Shown here: positions 52,448 through 60,995 of the stretch, piece after piece
How positions within the stretch are numbered: position 1 is the stretch's first letter
How the letters are laid out: each line of letters starts with the position of its first letter
Assembly (NCBI RefSeq): GCF_011801125.1
Contig: NZ_CP046171.1
Span: 1,488,001 to 1,552,000, forward strand
From: Nocardia brasiliensis
GTDB lineage: Bacteria > Actinomycetota > Actinomycetes > Mycobacteriales > Mycobacteriaceae
Length of the DNA: 64,000 bases
Direction of reading: 5' to 3'
Made by a program: the position numbers and the translations under genes
The notes under the pieces: generated by a model
Told to the model about the DNA's origin: nothing
The model's database searches: none
The model's input: the letters and a program-made list of their open reading frames with translations, nothing else

Positions 52448-52558
52448 CGGTCGGCCTGGCTGCCCCCGGCCACTGCCGCTACTGTCGGGCCGCCGAGGAA
52501 GCGGGCATGACGCACGTCACACTGAGCGCCGGGAGTGTTGCTGTTTGTTCACCACATG

Positions 52559-52573
52559 TTCGACATTGTCGAA
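52559..52573. promoter_or_regulatory. Operator site in the IclR regulator promoter
   Basis: TTCGACATTGTCGAA is a perfect 15-base palindrome (7-bp arms around one T), 21 bases upstream of the IclR start and next to its TAGTTT -10 element. It is the likely autoregulatory site and the reference copy for the glpF site. Confidence 0.7.
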
Positions 52574-52594
52574 TCCGGCGGCTAGTTTCGGGGG

Positions 52595-53359
52595 ATGCCC
52601 GGTCCGATCCAGTCGATCGAGCGAGCGGCGGCCATCCTGCGCCTGCTCGCCCGCGGTGCGGGCCGGCTCGGCGTCGGCGAAATCGCGGGTGCGCTCGGTC
52701 TCGCCAAACCGACCGCGCACGGCATCCTGCGCACGCTGCAAGGCGTCGGGTTCGTCGAGCAGGACCCGGCGACCGGCAAGTATCAGCTCGGCGCGGCCCT
52801 CGTTCACCTCGGCACCAGCTATCTGGATGCCAACGAGTTACGTTCGCGCGCTATCAATTGGGCGGACGCGCTCGCGGCCCGCACCGGCGAATCGGTCCGG
52901 ATCGGGGCGCCGGTCGATGGCACTGTGGTGGTGGTCCACCATGTCTTCCGCCCGGACAACTCCGAGCAGGCGCTCGAACTGGGCGAACTGCTCCCACCGC
53001 ACGCGACCGCGCTCGGCAAGGTGCTGCTCGCCTACGACGCCGCGCTCATGGCGGACATGCGCGGCGCGGAACTGCCCTCGCTCACCAGACGCACCATCGT
53101 CGACCGGACCGTGCTCACCAGGACCCTCGCCGCGGTCCGCCGGGTGGGCTGGGCAGGCGACACCGAGGAATACCGGCCGGGTGAGGCGGGCATCGCGGCG
53201 CCGATCCGCGCGCACGGCGGGCTGGTGGTCGGTGCCATCGGTATCAGCGGACCGGTCGACCGGCTCTGCGACGCGCAATTGCGACACCGAAGCGCCCTGG
53301 TCGGGCACGTACGCGACGCCGCACACGCGGTCTCGCGGGATCTGGGCGGCGGACACTGA
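52595..53359 (+). CDS. IclR family regulator of glycerol genes (GylR-like)
   Basis: This 254-residue protein has an N-terminal winged helix (LGVGEIAGALGLAKPTAHGILRTLQ) and a C-terminal IclR effector domain (HATALGKVLLAYD, AAPIRAHGGLVVGAIGISGP). In Streptomyces the IclR-type GylR represses the glycerol operon, and its position between glpF and a second glycerol kinase suggests the same role here. TAGTTT at 52583-52588 lies 6 bases before the ATG, so the mRNA may be leaderless. Confidence 0.9.
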   Translation: MPGPIQSIERAAAILRLLARGAGRLGVGEIAGALGLAKPTAHGILRTLQGVGFVEQDPATGKYQLGAALVHLGTSYLDANELRSRAINWADALAARTGESVRIGAPVDGTVVVVHHVFRPDNSEQALELGELLPPHATALGKVLLAYDAALMADMRGAELPSLTRRTIVDRTVLTRTLAAVRRVGWAGDTEEYRPGEAGIAAPIRAHGGLVVGAIGISGPVDRLCDAQLRHRSALVGHVRDAAHAVSRDLGGGH

Positions 53360-53389
53360 CCCACTGACTTGTCGCAGGAAAGGACGCGG

Positions 53390-54922
53390 ATGACCCAACG
53401 TTTCGTGCTGGCGATCGATCAGGGCACCACCTCCACCAGGTGCATCCTGTTCGATCAGCGCGCGCGCCTGGTCGGCGTCGCGCAACGCGAGCACAAGCAG
53501 CACTATCCGCGGCCCGGCTGGATCGAGCAGGACGCGATGGAGATCTGGCGCAATGTCGACCGGATCGTGCCGCAGGCGCTGCGCGATTCCGGCGTCGCCG
53601 CCGAGCAGGTGGCCGCCCTCGGCATCGCGAATCAGCGCGAGACCACGGTGGTCTGGGACCGCCGCACCGGCGCGCCGATCCGGCGGGCCATCGTCTGGCA
53701 GGACGTGCGGACCGAGGATCTGGTCAGGGAATACGAGGAAAAGCTTGGCGCGCACCGCATTCGGGAACTCTGCGGACTGCCGCTTGCCACCTACTTCGCG
53801 GCGCCGCGGCTGCGCTGGCTGCTCGATTCCATTCCCGGACTACAGGAACGGGCCGAGCGCGGGGAGGTGCTGTTCGGCACCATGGAGACCTGGCTGATCT
53901 GGAATCTCACCGGCGGCGTCGACGGCGGCCTGCACCTGACTGACGTCACCAACGCCAGCCGCACCCTGCTGATGAACCTGACCACGCTCAGCTGGGATCC
54001 GGAGCTGCTGAGCTTCTTCGGCATTCCGGCGGCCATGCTGCCGCGGATCCAGCCGTCGACCGCGTCCTACGGCACCACCCGCCGGGTGGTGCCCGGCATC
54101 CCGATCGCCGCCGCGCTCGGTGACCAGCATGCCGCGCTGTTCGGCCAAACCTGTTTCGCGCGTGGGGAAACCAAGTGCACCTACGGCACGGGCGGGTTCC
54201 TCATGATGAACACCGGACGCGAGCTGGTGCAGTCCTCGCACGGCCTGCTCACCACCATCGGCTACCAGATCGGCGACGAGAAACCGGTGTACGCGCTGGA
54301 GGGGCCGATCGCGGTGACCGGCTCACTGGTGCAGTGGGTGCGCGACAACATCGGCCTGGTCACCAGCGCCCCGGAGATCGAAACCCTCGCGCGCACAGTG
54401 CAGGACAACGGCGGCTGCTACATCGTGCCCGCCTTCTCCGGGTTGTACGCGCCGCACTGGCGCAGTGACGCGCGCGGGCTGATCGCGGGCCTCACCTCGT
54501 ATATCACCAAGGGGCACATCGCCCGTGCGGTCCTGGAGGCGACGGCGTGGCAGACGCGCGAGGTCGTCGACGCGATGAACGCCGATTCCGGTTTGCAGGC
54601 CCGCGCCCTGCGCGTGGACGGCGGCATGACGTCGGACAATCTGCTCATGCAGATCGTGGCCGATGTGCTCGATCTGCCCGTCATGCGCCCGTTCGTCGCC
54701 GAAACCGTCTCGCTCGGCGCGGCGTACGCGGCCGGCCTGGCCGTCGGCTACTGGCCGGACCTGGAGGGCCTGCGCAACAATTGGCGCCTCGCCGCGCAGT
54801 GGGTTCCGCAGATGGACCCGGTCCTGCGCGCCGAAGAGTACGAGAACTGGCAACGCGCAGTGCAATTGACCTTCGGCTGGCTGCGCTCCAAGCGTCGCGG
54901 GGACGAGGCCGCCACGCGCTGA
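53390..54922 (+). CDS. glpK: Glycerol kinase (second copy)
   Basis: This 510-residue kinase has the same motifs as the copy at 49961-51481 ([34 protein letters not shown]), but differs throughout, so it is an old duplicate rather than a recent copy. It is 30 bases after the IclR gene and probably co-transcribed with it. AGGAAAGGA precedes the ATG. Two kinases with different affinity or regulation could serve the same glycerol pathway. Confidence 0.94.
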   Translation: MTQRFVLAIDQGTTSTRCILFDQRARLVGVAQREHKQHYPRPGWIEQDAMEIWRNVDRIVPQALRDSGVAAEQVAALGIANQRETTVVWDRRTGAPIRRAIVWQDVRTEDLVREYEEKLGAHRIRELCGLPLATYFAAPRLRWLLDSIPGLQERAERGEVLFGTMETWLIWNLTGGVDGGLHLTDVTNASRTLLMNLTTLSWDPELLSFFGIPAAMLPRIQPSTASYGTTRRVVPGIPIAAALGDQHAALFGQTCFARGETKCTYGTGGFLMMNTGRELVQSSHGLLTTIGYQIGDEKPVYALEGPIAVTGSLVQWVRDNIGLVTSAPEIETLARTVQDNGGCYIVPAFSGLYAPHWRSDARGLIAGLTSYITKGHIARAVLEATAWQTREVVDAMNADSGLQARALRVDGGMTSDNLLMQIVADVLDLPVMRPFVAETVSLGAAYAAGLAVGYWPDLEGLRNNWRLAAQWVPQMDPVLRAEEYENWQRAVQLTFGWLRSKRRGDEAATR

Positions 54923-56233
54923 TCACGCGGCGTCGCGGTGCGGCCTGCGCAGCGAGCCCGCGATATTCGCCCGCAGCCGGGTCAGGGCGCGGCGTGCCCG
55001 GTTGCCGTCGAGGCCGTGTTCGAGTTCGAGGCGGACCCGCGCGTTGTGCAGTGCGGTGCGCAATCCCGTTGTCACCTCGGAGATTTCGGCGACCGCGGCC
55101 GCCGCACCGGTCTGGAACTTCTTCTCCGACGCGGTCTCCGGGGCGTCATCGGAGGTGGCGATCAACCAGCGATCCGGCACGGCCAGCTTGTGAATGGTGC
55201 GCATGGTGAGCAGGTACTGCCGCAGCAGTGAGCCACTGGTGTAGGGCAGGTCGTACTTGTCGCAGAGCGCGCGCACCTTGGTGGCGATCTCGGCATAGCG
55301 GTTGCTCGGCAGGTCCGGGAACAGATGATGTTCGATCTGGTAGCAGAGGTTTCCGCTGGCGAAGGCGAGCGCCGGTCCCGCGTCGAAGTTCGCAGTACCG
55401 AGCATTTGGCGCAGGTACCACTCGGATTTGGTCTCCTCGTGCAGTGCGGCGGGTGTGAACTTCTCCGCACCATCCGGAAAGTGCCCGCAGAAGATCACCA
55501 CGTAGGCCCAGGCGTTGCGCAGGATGTTGGCGGTGAGGTTCGCGGTGAGCGCCCGCCGCCAGTGCTTCGCGCTCAGCGCGGGGAACAGTACGTAGTCCTT
55601 GACCGCCTGACGGCCCACCTTGCGCAGGAAAGCCTTTGTCAGCGCGGTCTTCTCGGCCTTGGTCTCGACCCGATCGCGGTCCGCGTACAGGCCGTGCAGG
55701 CCGATGCCCCACTCGAAAGTGGCGGCCAGCAGCAGGTTTTGCAGTGGTTGCAGCAGATGCTCGGGTTTCCACTGCTGGTCCCTGGTCACCCGCATCACGC
55801 CGAAGCCGATGTCGTCGTCCATGTCGATGACATTGGTGTAGACGTGGTGGCGGAAGTTGTGCGAGTACTTCCACTGGGTGGACAGCCCGACCATGTCCCA
55901 TTCCCAGCTGGTCGAATGGACTTCGGGATCGTTCATCCAATCCCATTGGCCGTGCGAGACATTGTGGCCGATCTCCATGTTCTCGATGCTCTTGGCTGCG
56001 GCCAGCGCGACCGTGCCGAGCAGCCAGGTCGTCCGGTTCCGATTGAGCGCGATCAGCAGCCGCGCGGCGGTGTCCAGCACGCGCTGCGCGCGGATGGTGC
56101 GCCGGATGTAGGCCGCGTCGCGGGCGCCGAGCGATTCGCTGACGTCACGGTGGATCGTGTCGAGCTCGGTACCGAGCGACTCGATGTCTTCCTTGCTCAG
56201 GTGGGAGTACACGGCAATATCGGTGATGGCCAT
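54923..56233 (-). CDS. Acyl desaturase (DesA3-like fatty acid desaturase)
   Basis: This 436-residue membrane enzyme has the three His boxes: GHNVSHGQW, SHNFRHHVYTN and QIEHHLFPDLPSNRY. It resembles the acyl-CoA delta-9 desaturase DesA3 of mycobacteria, which makes oleate with an NADPH oxidoreductase partner; that partner is not in the window. A C-terminal extension of about 70 residues (rich in Ala and Arg) follows the domain. AAGGA lies before the ATG. Confidence 0.92.
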   Translation of the reverse strand: MAITDIAVYSHLSKEDIESLGTELDTIHRDVSESLGARDAAYIRRTIRAQRVLDTAARLLIALNRNRTTWLLGTVALAAAKSIENMEIGHNVSHGQWDWMNDPEVHSTSWEWDMVGLSTQWKYSHNFRHHVYTNVIDMDDDIGFGVMRVTRDQQWKPEHLLQPLQNLLLAATFEWGIGLHGLYADRDRVETKAEKTALTKAFLRKVGRQAVKDYVLFPALSAKHWRRALTANLTANILRNAWAYVVIFCGHFPDGAEKFTPAALHEETKSEWYLRQMLGTANFDAGPALAFASGNLCYQIEHHLFPDLPSNRYAEIATKVRALCDKYDLPYTSGSLLRQYLLTMRTIHKLAVPDRWLIATSDDAPETASEKKFQTGAAAAVAEISEVTTGLRTALHNARVRLELEHGLDGNRARRALTRLRANIAGSLRRPHRDAA

Positions 56234-56565
56234 AGGTCCTTCTCGGCTGGATCGCTGCCCAGCGCAGGGACGCCGGATAGATCGCCGACACGGGTCTGGA
56301 TCGGCGCTGCTCGGAACTCGAGCTGGGACGGCCGGCCGATTGAGAGCCGACGTCGATGATTCCTACGCTCGACGCTACCACCGCTGCGGCGACCGCAGGC
56401 ACAACAGCAGGCGGACGTGCGGCCAACGGCGCGTGGCGGTGGTGAATCACACGTTCCGGCAGGACATTTTCGACAGCACGGCGGGGATCATGCGCGGTTC
56501 TGCGCGTCGAGAGGGTTGAATAGAGGGGATCGGCTATTGGCGGCCGATCGGAGGAGGCTCGACGA

Positions 56566-56733
56566 ATGAGTCAGGAAAGCGGGCAAGGGTCGGGGCTGTT
56601 CAGCCACGACACCGTTCCCATTCCGGTGTACACGCCCGCCGACAGCGGTGAGGCACATCATCAGCCGGTGTTCAGTAGGGCCGAGGACGGCTCCGGATCT
56701 GTTGTCGGGGAGGCTGCCGCGCCGCACGCCTGA
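56566..56733 (+). CDS. 55-residue hypothetical protein with a strong ribosome site
   Basis: GGAGGAGG lies 9 bases upstream of an ATG that starts a hydrophilic 55-residue frame (HDTVPIPVYTPADSGEAHHQ). An inverted repeat, GATCGGC-N8-GCCGATC (56528-56549), sits just before the ribosome site, and a strong hairpin follows the stop, so this looks like a self-contained small gene. The region 56234-56565 upstream shows nothing else. No homologue is known to me. Confidence 0.65.
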   Translation: MSQESGQGSGLFSHDTVPIPVYTPADSGEAHHQPVFSRAEDGSGSVVGEAAAPHA

Positions 56734-56747
56734 CGCCGGACATGACA

Positions 56748-56784
56748 CGAGCCCCCGCATCTCCCGAGGAGATGCGGGGGCTCG
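56748..56784 (+). terminator. Strong hairpin terminator
   Basis: A perfect 17-bp stem with a 3-base CGA loop (arms CGAGCCCCCGCATCTCC and its complement) starts 14 bases after the small gene's stop. Only a short TTT follows, so release may be Rho-assisted. Confidence 0.75.
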
Positions 56785-56937
56785 AGCCGTTTCCCGGGTG
56801 TGTCGGGTTCGATCAAGTGAACCACCGATAGCCTAGTTTGAATCGCTGACCGGGTATTTCCTCGAATCTCTCGATGCTCATTCGCGTTCTGCTGTTCAAT
56901 AAGTGAACGGTCGTTAGTCAACGTGGATGGGACGGAC

Positions 56938-57060
56938 ATGAGCAGTCGTCGGGACGTGGGAACCGGCATCCGGGTGGTCACCGATCCCTCCGGCGGACTG
57001 CTGTCCAAGGGGCATCCACTCGGTGCGACCGGGCTCGCGCGGTGCGCGGCACTGGCCTAG
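56938..57060 (+). pseudogene. Thiolase C-terminal fragment
   Basis: A 40-codon frame contains GGLLSKGHPLGATGLARC, the C-terminal catalytic motif of thiolases and lipid-transfer proteins (the GHPxGATG motif with the active-site His). Everything upstream of it is missing. It ends 18 bases before the SDR gene. It looks like the remains of a thiolase gene fused to unrelated upstream sequence by deletion, yet still has an ATG. A TGAACGGTCGTTA element upstream (AACG-GT-CGTT at 56906-56915) may be a TetR-type operator. Confidence 0.75.
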
Positions 57061-57078
57061 CGAAAGGATTTGCAGCAC

Positions 57079-57909
57079 ATGGGAACTCTGGATGGCAAGG
57101 TCGCCATTGTATCCGGCTCGGGCCGCGGGATCGGCAGGGAGATCGCGCTGAAGCTCGCGCGCGAGGGCGCGAAGGTGGTCGTGAACGACCTCGATCCGGA
57201 ACCGGCCAAGGAAACCCTCGCCGCCATCGAAGCCGCGGGCGGACAAGCTGTTTCGTGTGTCGGCAGCGTCACCGATGAGGGCTTCGCCGAACGCTTCGTG
57301 CAGACCGCGGTGGACGAGTTCGGCGGGTTGGACATCATCGTCAACAACGCGGGATACACCTGGGATTCGGTGATCCAGAAGATGACCGACGAGCAGTGGG
57401 ACGCCATCCTCGACGTACACCTCAAGGCGCCGTTCCGAATTCTGCGCGCCGCGCAGCCGGTGATCGCCGCGGCCGCGAAGCGGGCCAAGGAGGCGGGTGA
57501 ACCGGTGCCGTGCCGCAAGGTCGTCAACATCTCCTCGCTGGCGGGTACGGGTGGCAATGCGGGCCAGGCGAACTACTCCTCGGGCAAGGCCGGGATCATC
57601 GGCCTCACCAAGGCGCTGTCCAAGGAGTGGGGTCGCTACAACGTGACCGTGAACGCGGTCGCGTTCGGCTTGATCAAGACCCGGCTCACCGAGGCGCCCG
57701 CGGGCACCGGAGGCACGATCGACGTGGCGGGCAAGGAGATCAAGGTCGGCGTCAACGCGAACCTGCTCGCCGCGATGGAGCAGATGGTGCCGCTCGGGCG
57801 CGGTGGCACGCCCGCCGAGGCGGCGGGCGCGGTCTACCTGCTCTGCATTCCGGAGTCGGACTACGTCAGCGGGCAGACCCTGGTCTGCGGCGGCGGCTTC
57901 AACATCTAG
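57079..57909 (+). CDS. SDR family 3-oxoacyl-type reductase (FabG-like)
   Basis: This 276-residue enzyme has the Rossmann motif SGSGRGIG, the NNAG segment and a complete Ser-Tyr-Lys site (NISSLAG and NYSSGK). It has a long loop (AAKRAKEAGEPVPCRK) before the active site, as in HSD17B-like beta-oxidation SDRs. ATG 57079 follows AAAGGA by 11 bases. It sits between thiolase and fatty-acid CoA ligase fragments and before a TetR regulator, which fits a former fatty acid or sterol catabolic operon. Confidence 0.92.
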   Translation: MGTLDGKVAIVSGSGRGIGREIALKLAREGAKVVVNDLDPEPAKETLAAIEAAGGQAVSCVGSVTDEGFAERFVQTAVDEFGGLDIIVNNAGYTWDSVIQKMTDEQWDAILDVHLKAPFRILRAAQPVIAAAAKRAKEAGEPVPCRKVVNISSLAGTGGNAGQANYSSGKAGIIGLTKALSKEWGRYNVTVNAVAFGLIKTRLTEAPAGTGGTIDVAGKEIKVGVNANLLAAMEQMVPLGRGGTPAEAAGAVYLLCIPESDYVSGQTLVCGGGFNI

Positions 57910-57916
57910 TACGACG

Positions 57917-58030
57917 ATGTATCTGACCCAGTCGCTGCGCCGCGCGCTGCGGCAGAACCCGGATCGCATGCTCAACGTCTTCGGCGACCGCGTGCGTACC
58001 GTGGCCGAATCCGCGAATCAAGTGTTCTGA
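57917..58030 (+). pseudogene. Fatty-acid CoA ligase (FadD) N-terminal fragment
   Basis: A 37-codon frame, starting 7 bases after the SDR stop, matches the extreme N terminus of FadD-type acyl-CoA ligases (MYLTQSLRRAL, NPDRMLNVFGDRVRT). The remaining 460 or so residues are missing, and the frame runs into TGA. It is a truncated remnant left by a deletion that joins it to the TetR gene. Confidence 0.75.
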
Positions 58031-58044
58031 GGGAGCGAAATCGT

Positions 58045-59241
58045 ATGGTGAGCGGGCCGGACCTGGTCCGTCCGGCCCGGGGCACCCGGCCGGCGAACCG
58101 GCGTGCACTGATCATCGCTGCTGCCGCGGATCTGTTCTGCCGCAACGGGTATGCCGATGTCGGGATGGGTGATGTCGCCGCCGCCGTCGCGATCGGGCCG
58201 TCCGCGCTGTATCGGCATTTCCGCGGCAAGCAGAGCCTGCTGGCCACCGTGGTGGCGGAGGCACTGACCGCCTTCGCCGACGCGGTCGACGCCGCGGCGG
58301 CACAGCCCGACGAGATCGGCCCGACCCTGGCCGCGACCATGCTCGCCCGCCGCGATGTCGGGGTGCTGTGGCGGCGCGAGGCACGCCACCTGTCCGCCGC
58401 GGATCGCGCCGAATTCCGGGCCACCGCGCGCCGGATCGGCACCCGACTGGCCGAAGTGATCGCCGCCCGCCGCCCCGAGTTGACCTCGGGTGGCGCCGAG
58501 GTGCTCGCATGGTCCGCGCTCTCGGTGGCCAACAGCGTCTCGTTCCACAGCCTTTCCCTGCCCGAACCCGAATTCGGCACTCTGCTCGGCGGACTCGTCG
58601 ACGCGGTGGTCCGCGCCCCGGCGCCGGTGCTCGTCCCGTGTCCCGAGTCGGCCGGTGGGTCCGTGGCACTGGCCGCGTTGGACCGGCGTGAGGCGCTGCT
58701 GACCGAGGCGGCGAAGCTGTTCGCGGCACGCGGTTTCGTGAGTGTGCGAATGGACGAGATCGGTGCCGCGGTCGGCATCACGGGTCCGAGTGTCTACAAC
58801 CACTTTCCGGGTAAGGCCGACATCCTGCTCGCGGCCATCGTGCGCGGCGACGAATGGCTGCGCCGCGATCTGCACCAGGCGCTGGCGCAGGCGGCCGATC
58901 CGTGCGACGGACTCCACCGGCTGCTTGCGAGCTACAGCGCTTTCGTTTTCGAGAACCCGCATCTGATGCAGACGCTCGTCTCCGAGGCGCGGCATCTACC
59001 CGACGCGGACCGCGGGCGCGCGAAGGCGGCGCAGCGGGCCTACATCGCCGAGTGGGTACATCTGCTGCGTCGACTGCGGCCGGACTGGGGGCCGATACCC
59101 GCGCGGATCAGAGTGCAGGCCGCCCAATCGATGATGAACGAACTGGCCTCGACACGGCAGGTATCGGCCTACCGGGACATCGACGCGGTGGCGGCGGCGA
59201 TCGCCGCCAAGGTGCTCGGATTGTCCGACGCCGACCGCTGA
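58045..59241 (+). CDS. Tandem-domain TetR family regulator
   Basis: This 398-residue protein is two TetR repressors in one chain. Each half starts with a TetR HTH: residues about 19-65 (RRALIIAAAADLFCRNGYADVG, SALYRHF) and about 215-260 (LLTEAAKLFAARGFVSVRMDEIG, PSVYNHFPGK). A single TetR protein is usually half this length. It probably binds DNA with both HTHs of one chain. It is next to the SDR gene and its remnant operon, which it probably once regulated. Confidence 0.92.
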   Translation: MVSGPDLVRPARGTRPANRRALIIAAAADLFCRNGYADVGMGDVAAAVAIGPSALYRHFRGKQSLLATVVAEALTAFADAVDAAAAQPDEIGPTLAATMLARRDVGVLWRREARHLSAADRAEFRATARRIGTRLAEVIAARRPELTSGGAEVLAWSALSVANSVSFHSLSLPEPEFGTLLGGLVDAVVRAPAPVLVPCPESAGGSVALAALDRREALLTEAAKLFAARGFVSVRMDEIGAAVGITGPSVYNHFPGKADILLAAIVRGDEWLRRDLHQALAQAADPCDGLHRLLASYSAFVFENPHLMQTLVSEARHLPDADRGRAKAAQRAYIAEWVHLLRRLRPDWGPIPARIRVQAAQSMMNELASTRQVSAYRDIDAVAAAIAAKVLGLSDADR

Positions 59242-59243
59242 AC

Positions 59244-59408
59244 TCAGCGGCCGCGTGCCGCCGCCCGTGCTCCAGCTCCGGGCTGCATGACCTGCGCCCA
59301 CCAGGAGGCCAGTGGGCTCGGATCCGGCCATACGACAGTGGATTCGGTGTCGTCGGCGATATCGACGGATACTTGGTTGGCGCGTGTTGAGTTGTCTTGA
59401 CGGAACAC
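59244..59408 (-). CDS. Candidate 54-residue ORF
   Basis: GTG 59408 has AAGGAG 10 bases upstream and opens a 54-residue frame with a Trp-rich middle (VVWPDPSPLASWWAQVM) and a basic end. The frame lies next to the TetR gene end and downstream of a long perfect hairpin. No family is known to me; the ribosome site is its best support. The chance of a false call is real. Confidence 0.4.
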   Translation of the reverse strand: MFRQDNSTRANQVSVDIADDTESTVVWPDPSPLASWWAQVMQPGAGARAAARGR

Positions 59409-59439
59409 GGTCGACGATCTCCTTGGAGTCGGTACGTGC

Positions 59440-59469
59440 ACGGGCACCCCGCGAACGCGGGGTGCCCGT
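59440..59469. terminator. Perfect 14-bp hairpin
   Basis: ACGGGCACCCCGCG-AA-CGCGGGGTGCCCGT is a perfect stem with a 2-base loop, 195 bases downstream of the convergent PPOX gene end and 199 bases after the TetR stop. The tail has no T-run, so it may be a bidirectional terminator or a DNA site. Confidence 0.5.
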
Positions 59470-59663
59470 AACGGCGTTGTCGAAACGCCGGGGGACCCAA
59501 GGTTGACGTTCCGTCCGAGCAGCTACCGGATCGCCGATTGCCCGGGCATCCGCGATCCACTACTCACGACACGAAACCCTCTGCCACGCTGCATAATTCG
59601 AGGGGTCGGCGAGTTAATTGCCACTATAGCAATATTTTGCCGGTGCGGTGGCGTAAGTGCTCG

Positions 59664-60086
59664 TCAGGATGCCCAAGGGCCGATCCCGCCGACCTTCTCG
59701 ATGCGGATCCGGGTCAGCAGTCCTGGCGGCGCGTCGGCGGGCGGAAAGTCGACGCCGGGCGCGGCCAGTGTCGCCGCGAGCTCCTTCAGCAGTTCGGGCG
59801 CGCCGCCCTCGACGATCCGGGCGGTACCGGTGATCGACAGATAGGGCCGCATGATCTCGCCGCGTTCGGCGGACTGAATGGTCACCGCGACCCGGCCGTC
59901 GCGGCGGACATTGCGGACCTTCTTGTATTCACCGAGGTGCGCGGTGACCAGTTCGTCGCCGTCCGGGGTGGATTGCAACGCCACCCACACCAGGCTGACC
60001 TGCGGGCTACCGTCGGGATTGAGCGTGACCAGGGTGGCATCGGCGCCGGCGCCGATCAGTGCGCGAGCGGAATCATCGAGTCTCAT
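59664..60086 (-). CDS. PPOX-class flavin or F420-dependent enzyme
   Basis: This 140-residue split-barrel protein has the PPOX pattern ATLVTLNPDGSPQVSLVWV, KKVRNVRRDGRVAVTIQ and a short C-terminal part. The group binds FMN or F420 and reduces various substrates; many are found in actinomycetes. I place the start at ATG 60086, where homology begins; a TTG four codons before is possible. No ribosome site is visible. It is divergent from the DUF72 gene. Confidence 0.82.
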   Translation of the reverse strand: MRLDDSARALIGAGADATLVTLNPDGSPQVSLVWVALQSTPDGDELVTAHLGEYKKVRNVRRDGRVAVTIQSAERGEIMRPYLSITGTARIVEGGAPELLKELAATLAAPGVDFPPADAPPGLLTRIRIEKVGGIGPWAS

Positions 60087-60145
60087 GTCAGGTGCCAACC
60101 CGCCGCCGTCGCATTCATTCCCCGCGCTGTACTACCGTCGCTGGC

Positions 60146-60985
60146 ATGCGGCTTCACGTGGGATGTGCGATGTGGACGCACGCGGGGTGGCAGGACTGGC
60201 AGCCCGCCTCGGGGGATCGGCTCGCGGCCTACGCGCAGCGCTGCGACGCGGTGGAGGGCAACACCACTTTCTATGCCGTGCCTGCCAGGCGCACGGTCGA
60301 GTCCTGGGCCAGGCAGACGACGCCGGACTTTCGCTTCGTGGTGAAGCTGCACAAGTCGATCACGCACGAGCGCAGACTCACCGAGACCGACGCCGAACTG
60401 CGGACATTCCTGTCCGCGATCGAACCGCTCGGCGCTCGGGTGCACGCGCTGTGGATCCAGTTGCCCGCCTCGTTCGGCCCCACCGATCTCGGCGCGCTGG
60501 CCGGTTTCCTGCGGGAGTTGCCCGGCGGGTACCGCCCCGCCGTCGAGGTTCGCCACCGCGCCTTCTTCGAGAACGAGCATGCCGCAACGCACCTCGAGCG
60601 GGTCCTCGGCCGGTTCGGCGCCGAATGGGTGAGCTTCGACACCACCACGCTGTTCGACGGGCAGCCGATCGGCCCCACCGAACAAGAGGCATGGTCGAAG
60701 AAACCGCGGTTGCCCCGGCGCACCCGCGCGCTCACCGAACATCCGATCGTGCGCTACCACGGCCGCGCCGCCACCGAACGCACGGTCGAGGGCTGGCAGC
60801 CCTGGCTCGCCACGGTGGCGGACTGGCTGCGCGAAGGCCGTTCGCCCACCGTGTTCATCCACACTCCGGACAACGCCGACGCCGTGGTGCTGGCCCGGCG
60901 CTTCCACGCCGAGGTGGCCGCCAGGGTGCCGGAATTGGCGCCGCTGCCGCAGCCAGCGCCGGTGGAGCCGATGACCCTGTTCTGA
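60146..60985 (+). CDS. DUF72 family protein (YecE-like)
   Basis: This 279-residue protein is a full-length DUF72 (YecE) TIM-barrel protein with HVGCAMWTHAGW at the start, the NTTFYAVP motif and PAVEVRHRAFF. The family is widespread and has no settled function. TACCGT at 60133-60138 lies 7 bases before the ATG, so the transcript is probably leaderless. It is convergent with the lipase gene, 10 bases apart. Confidence 0.88.
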   Translation: MRLHVGCAMWTHAGWQDWQPASGDRLAAYAQRCDAVEGNTTFYAVPARRTVESWARQTTPDFRFVVKLHKSITHERRLTETDAELRTFLSAIEPLGARVHALWIQLPASFGPTDLGALAGFLRELPGGYRPAVEVRHRAFFENEHAATHLERVLGRFGAEWVSFDTTTLFDGQPIGPTEQEAWSKKPRLPRRTRALTEHPIVRYHGRAATERTVEGWQPWLATVADWLREGRSPTVFIHTPDNADAVVLARRFHAEVAARVPELAPLPQPAPVEPMTLF

Positions 60986-60995
60986 TCGGATCGGC

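Noticed and set aside
52348..52515. N-terminal extension of glpF
   Set aside because: The extension crosses the operator and promoter region and lacks homology; ATG 52344 with GGAGAC starts at the normal channel N terminus.
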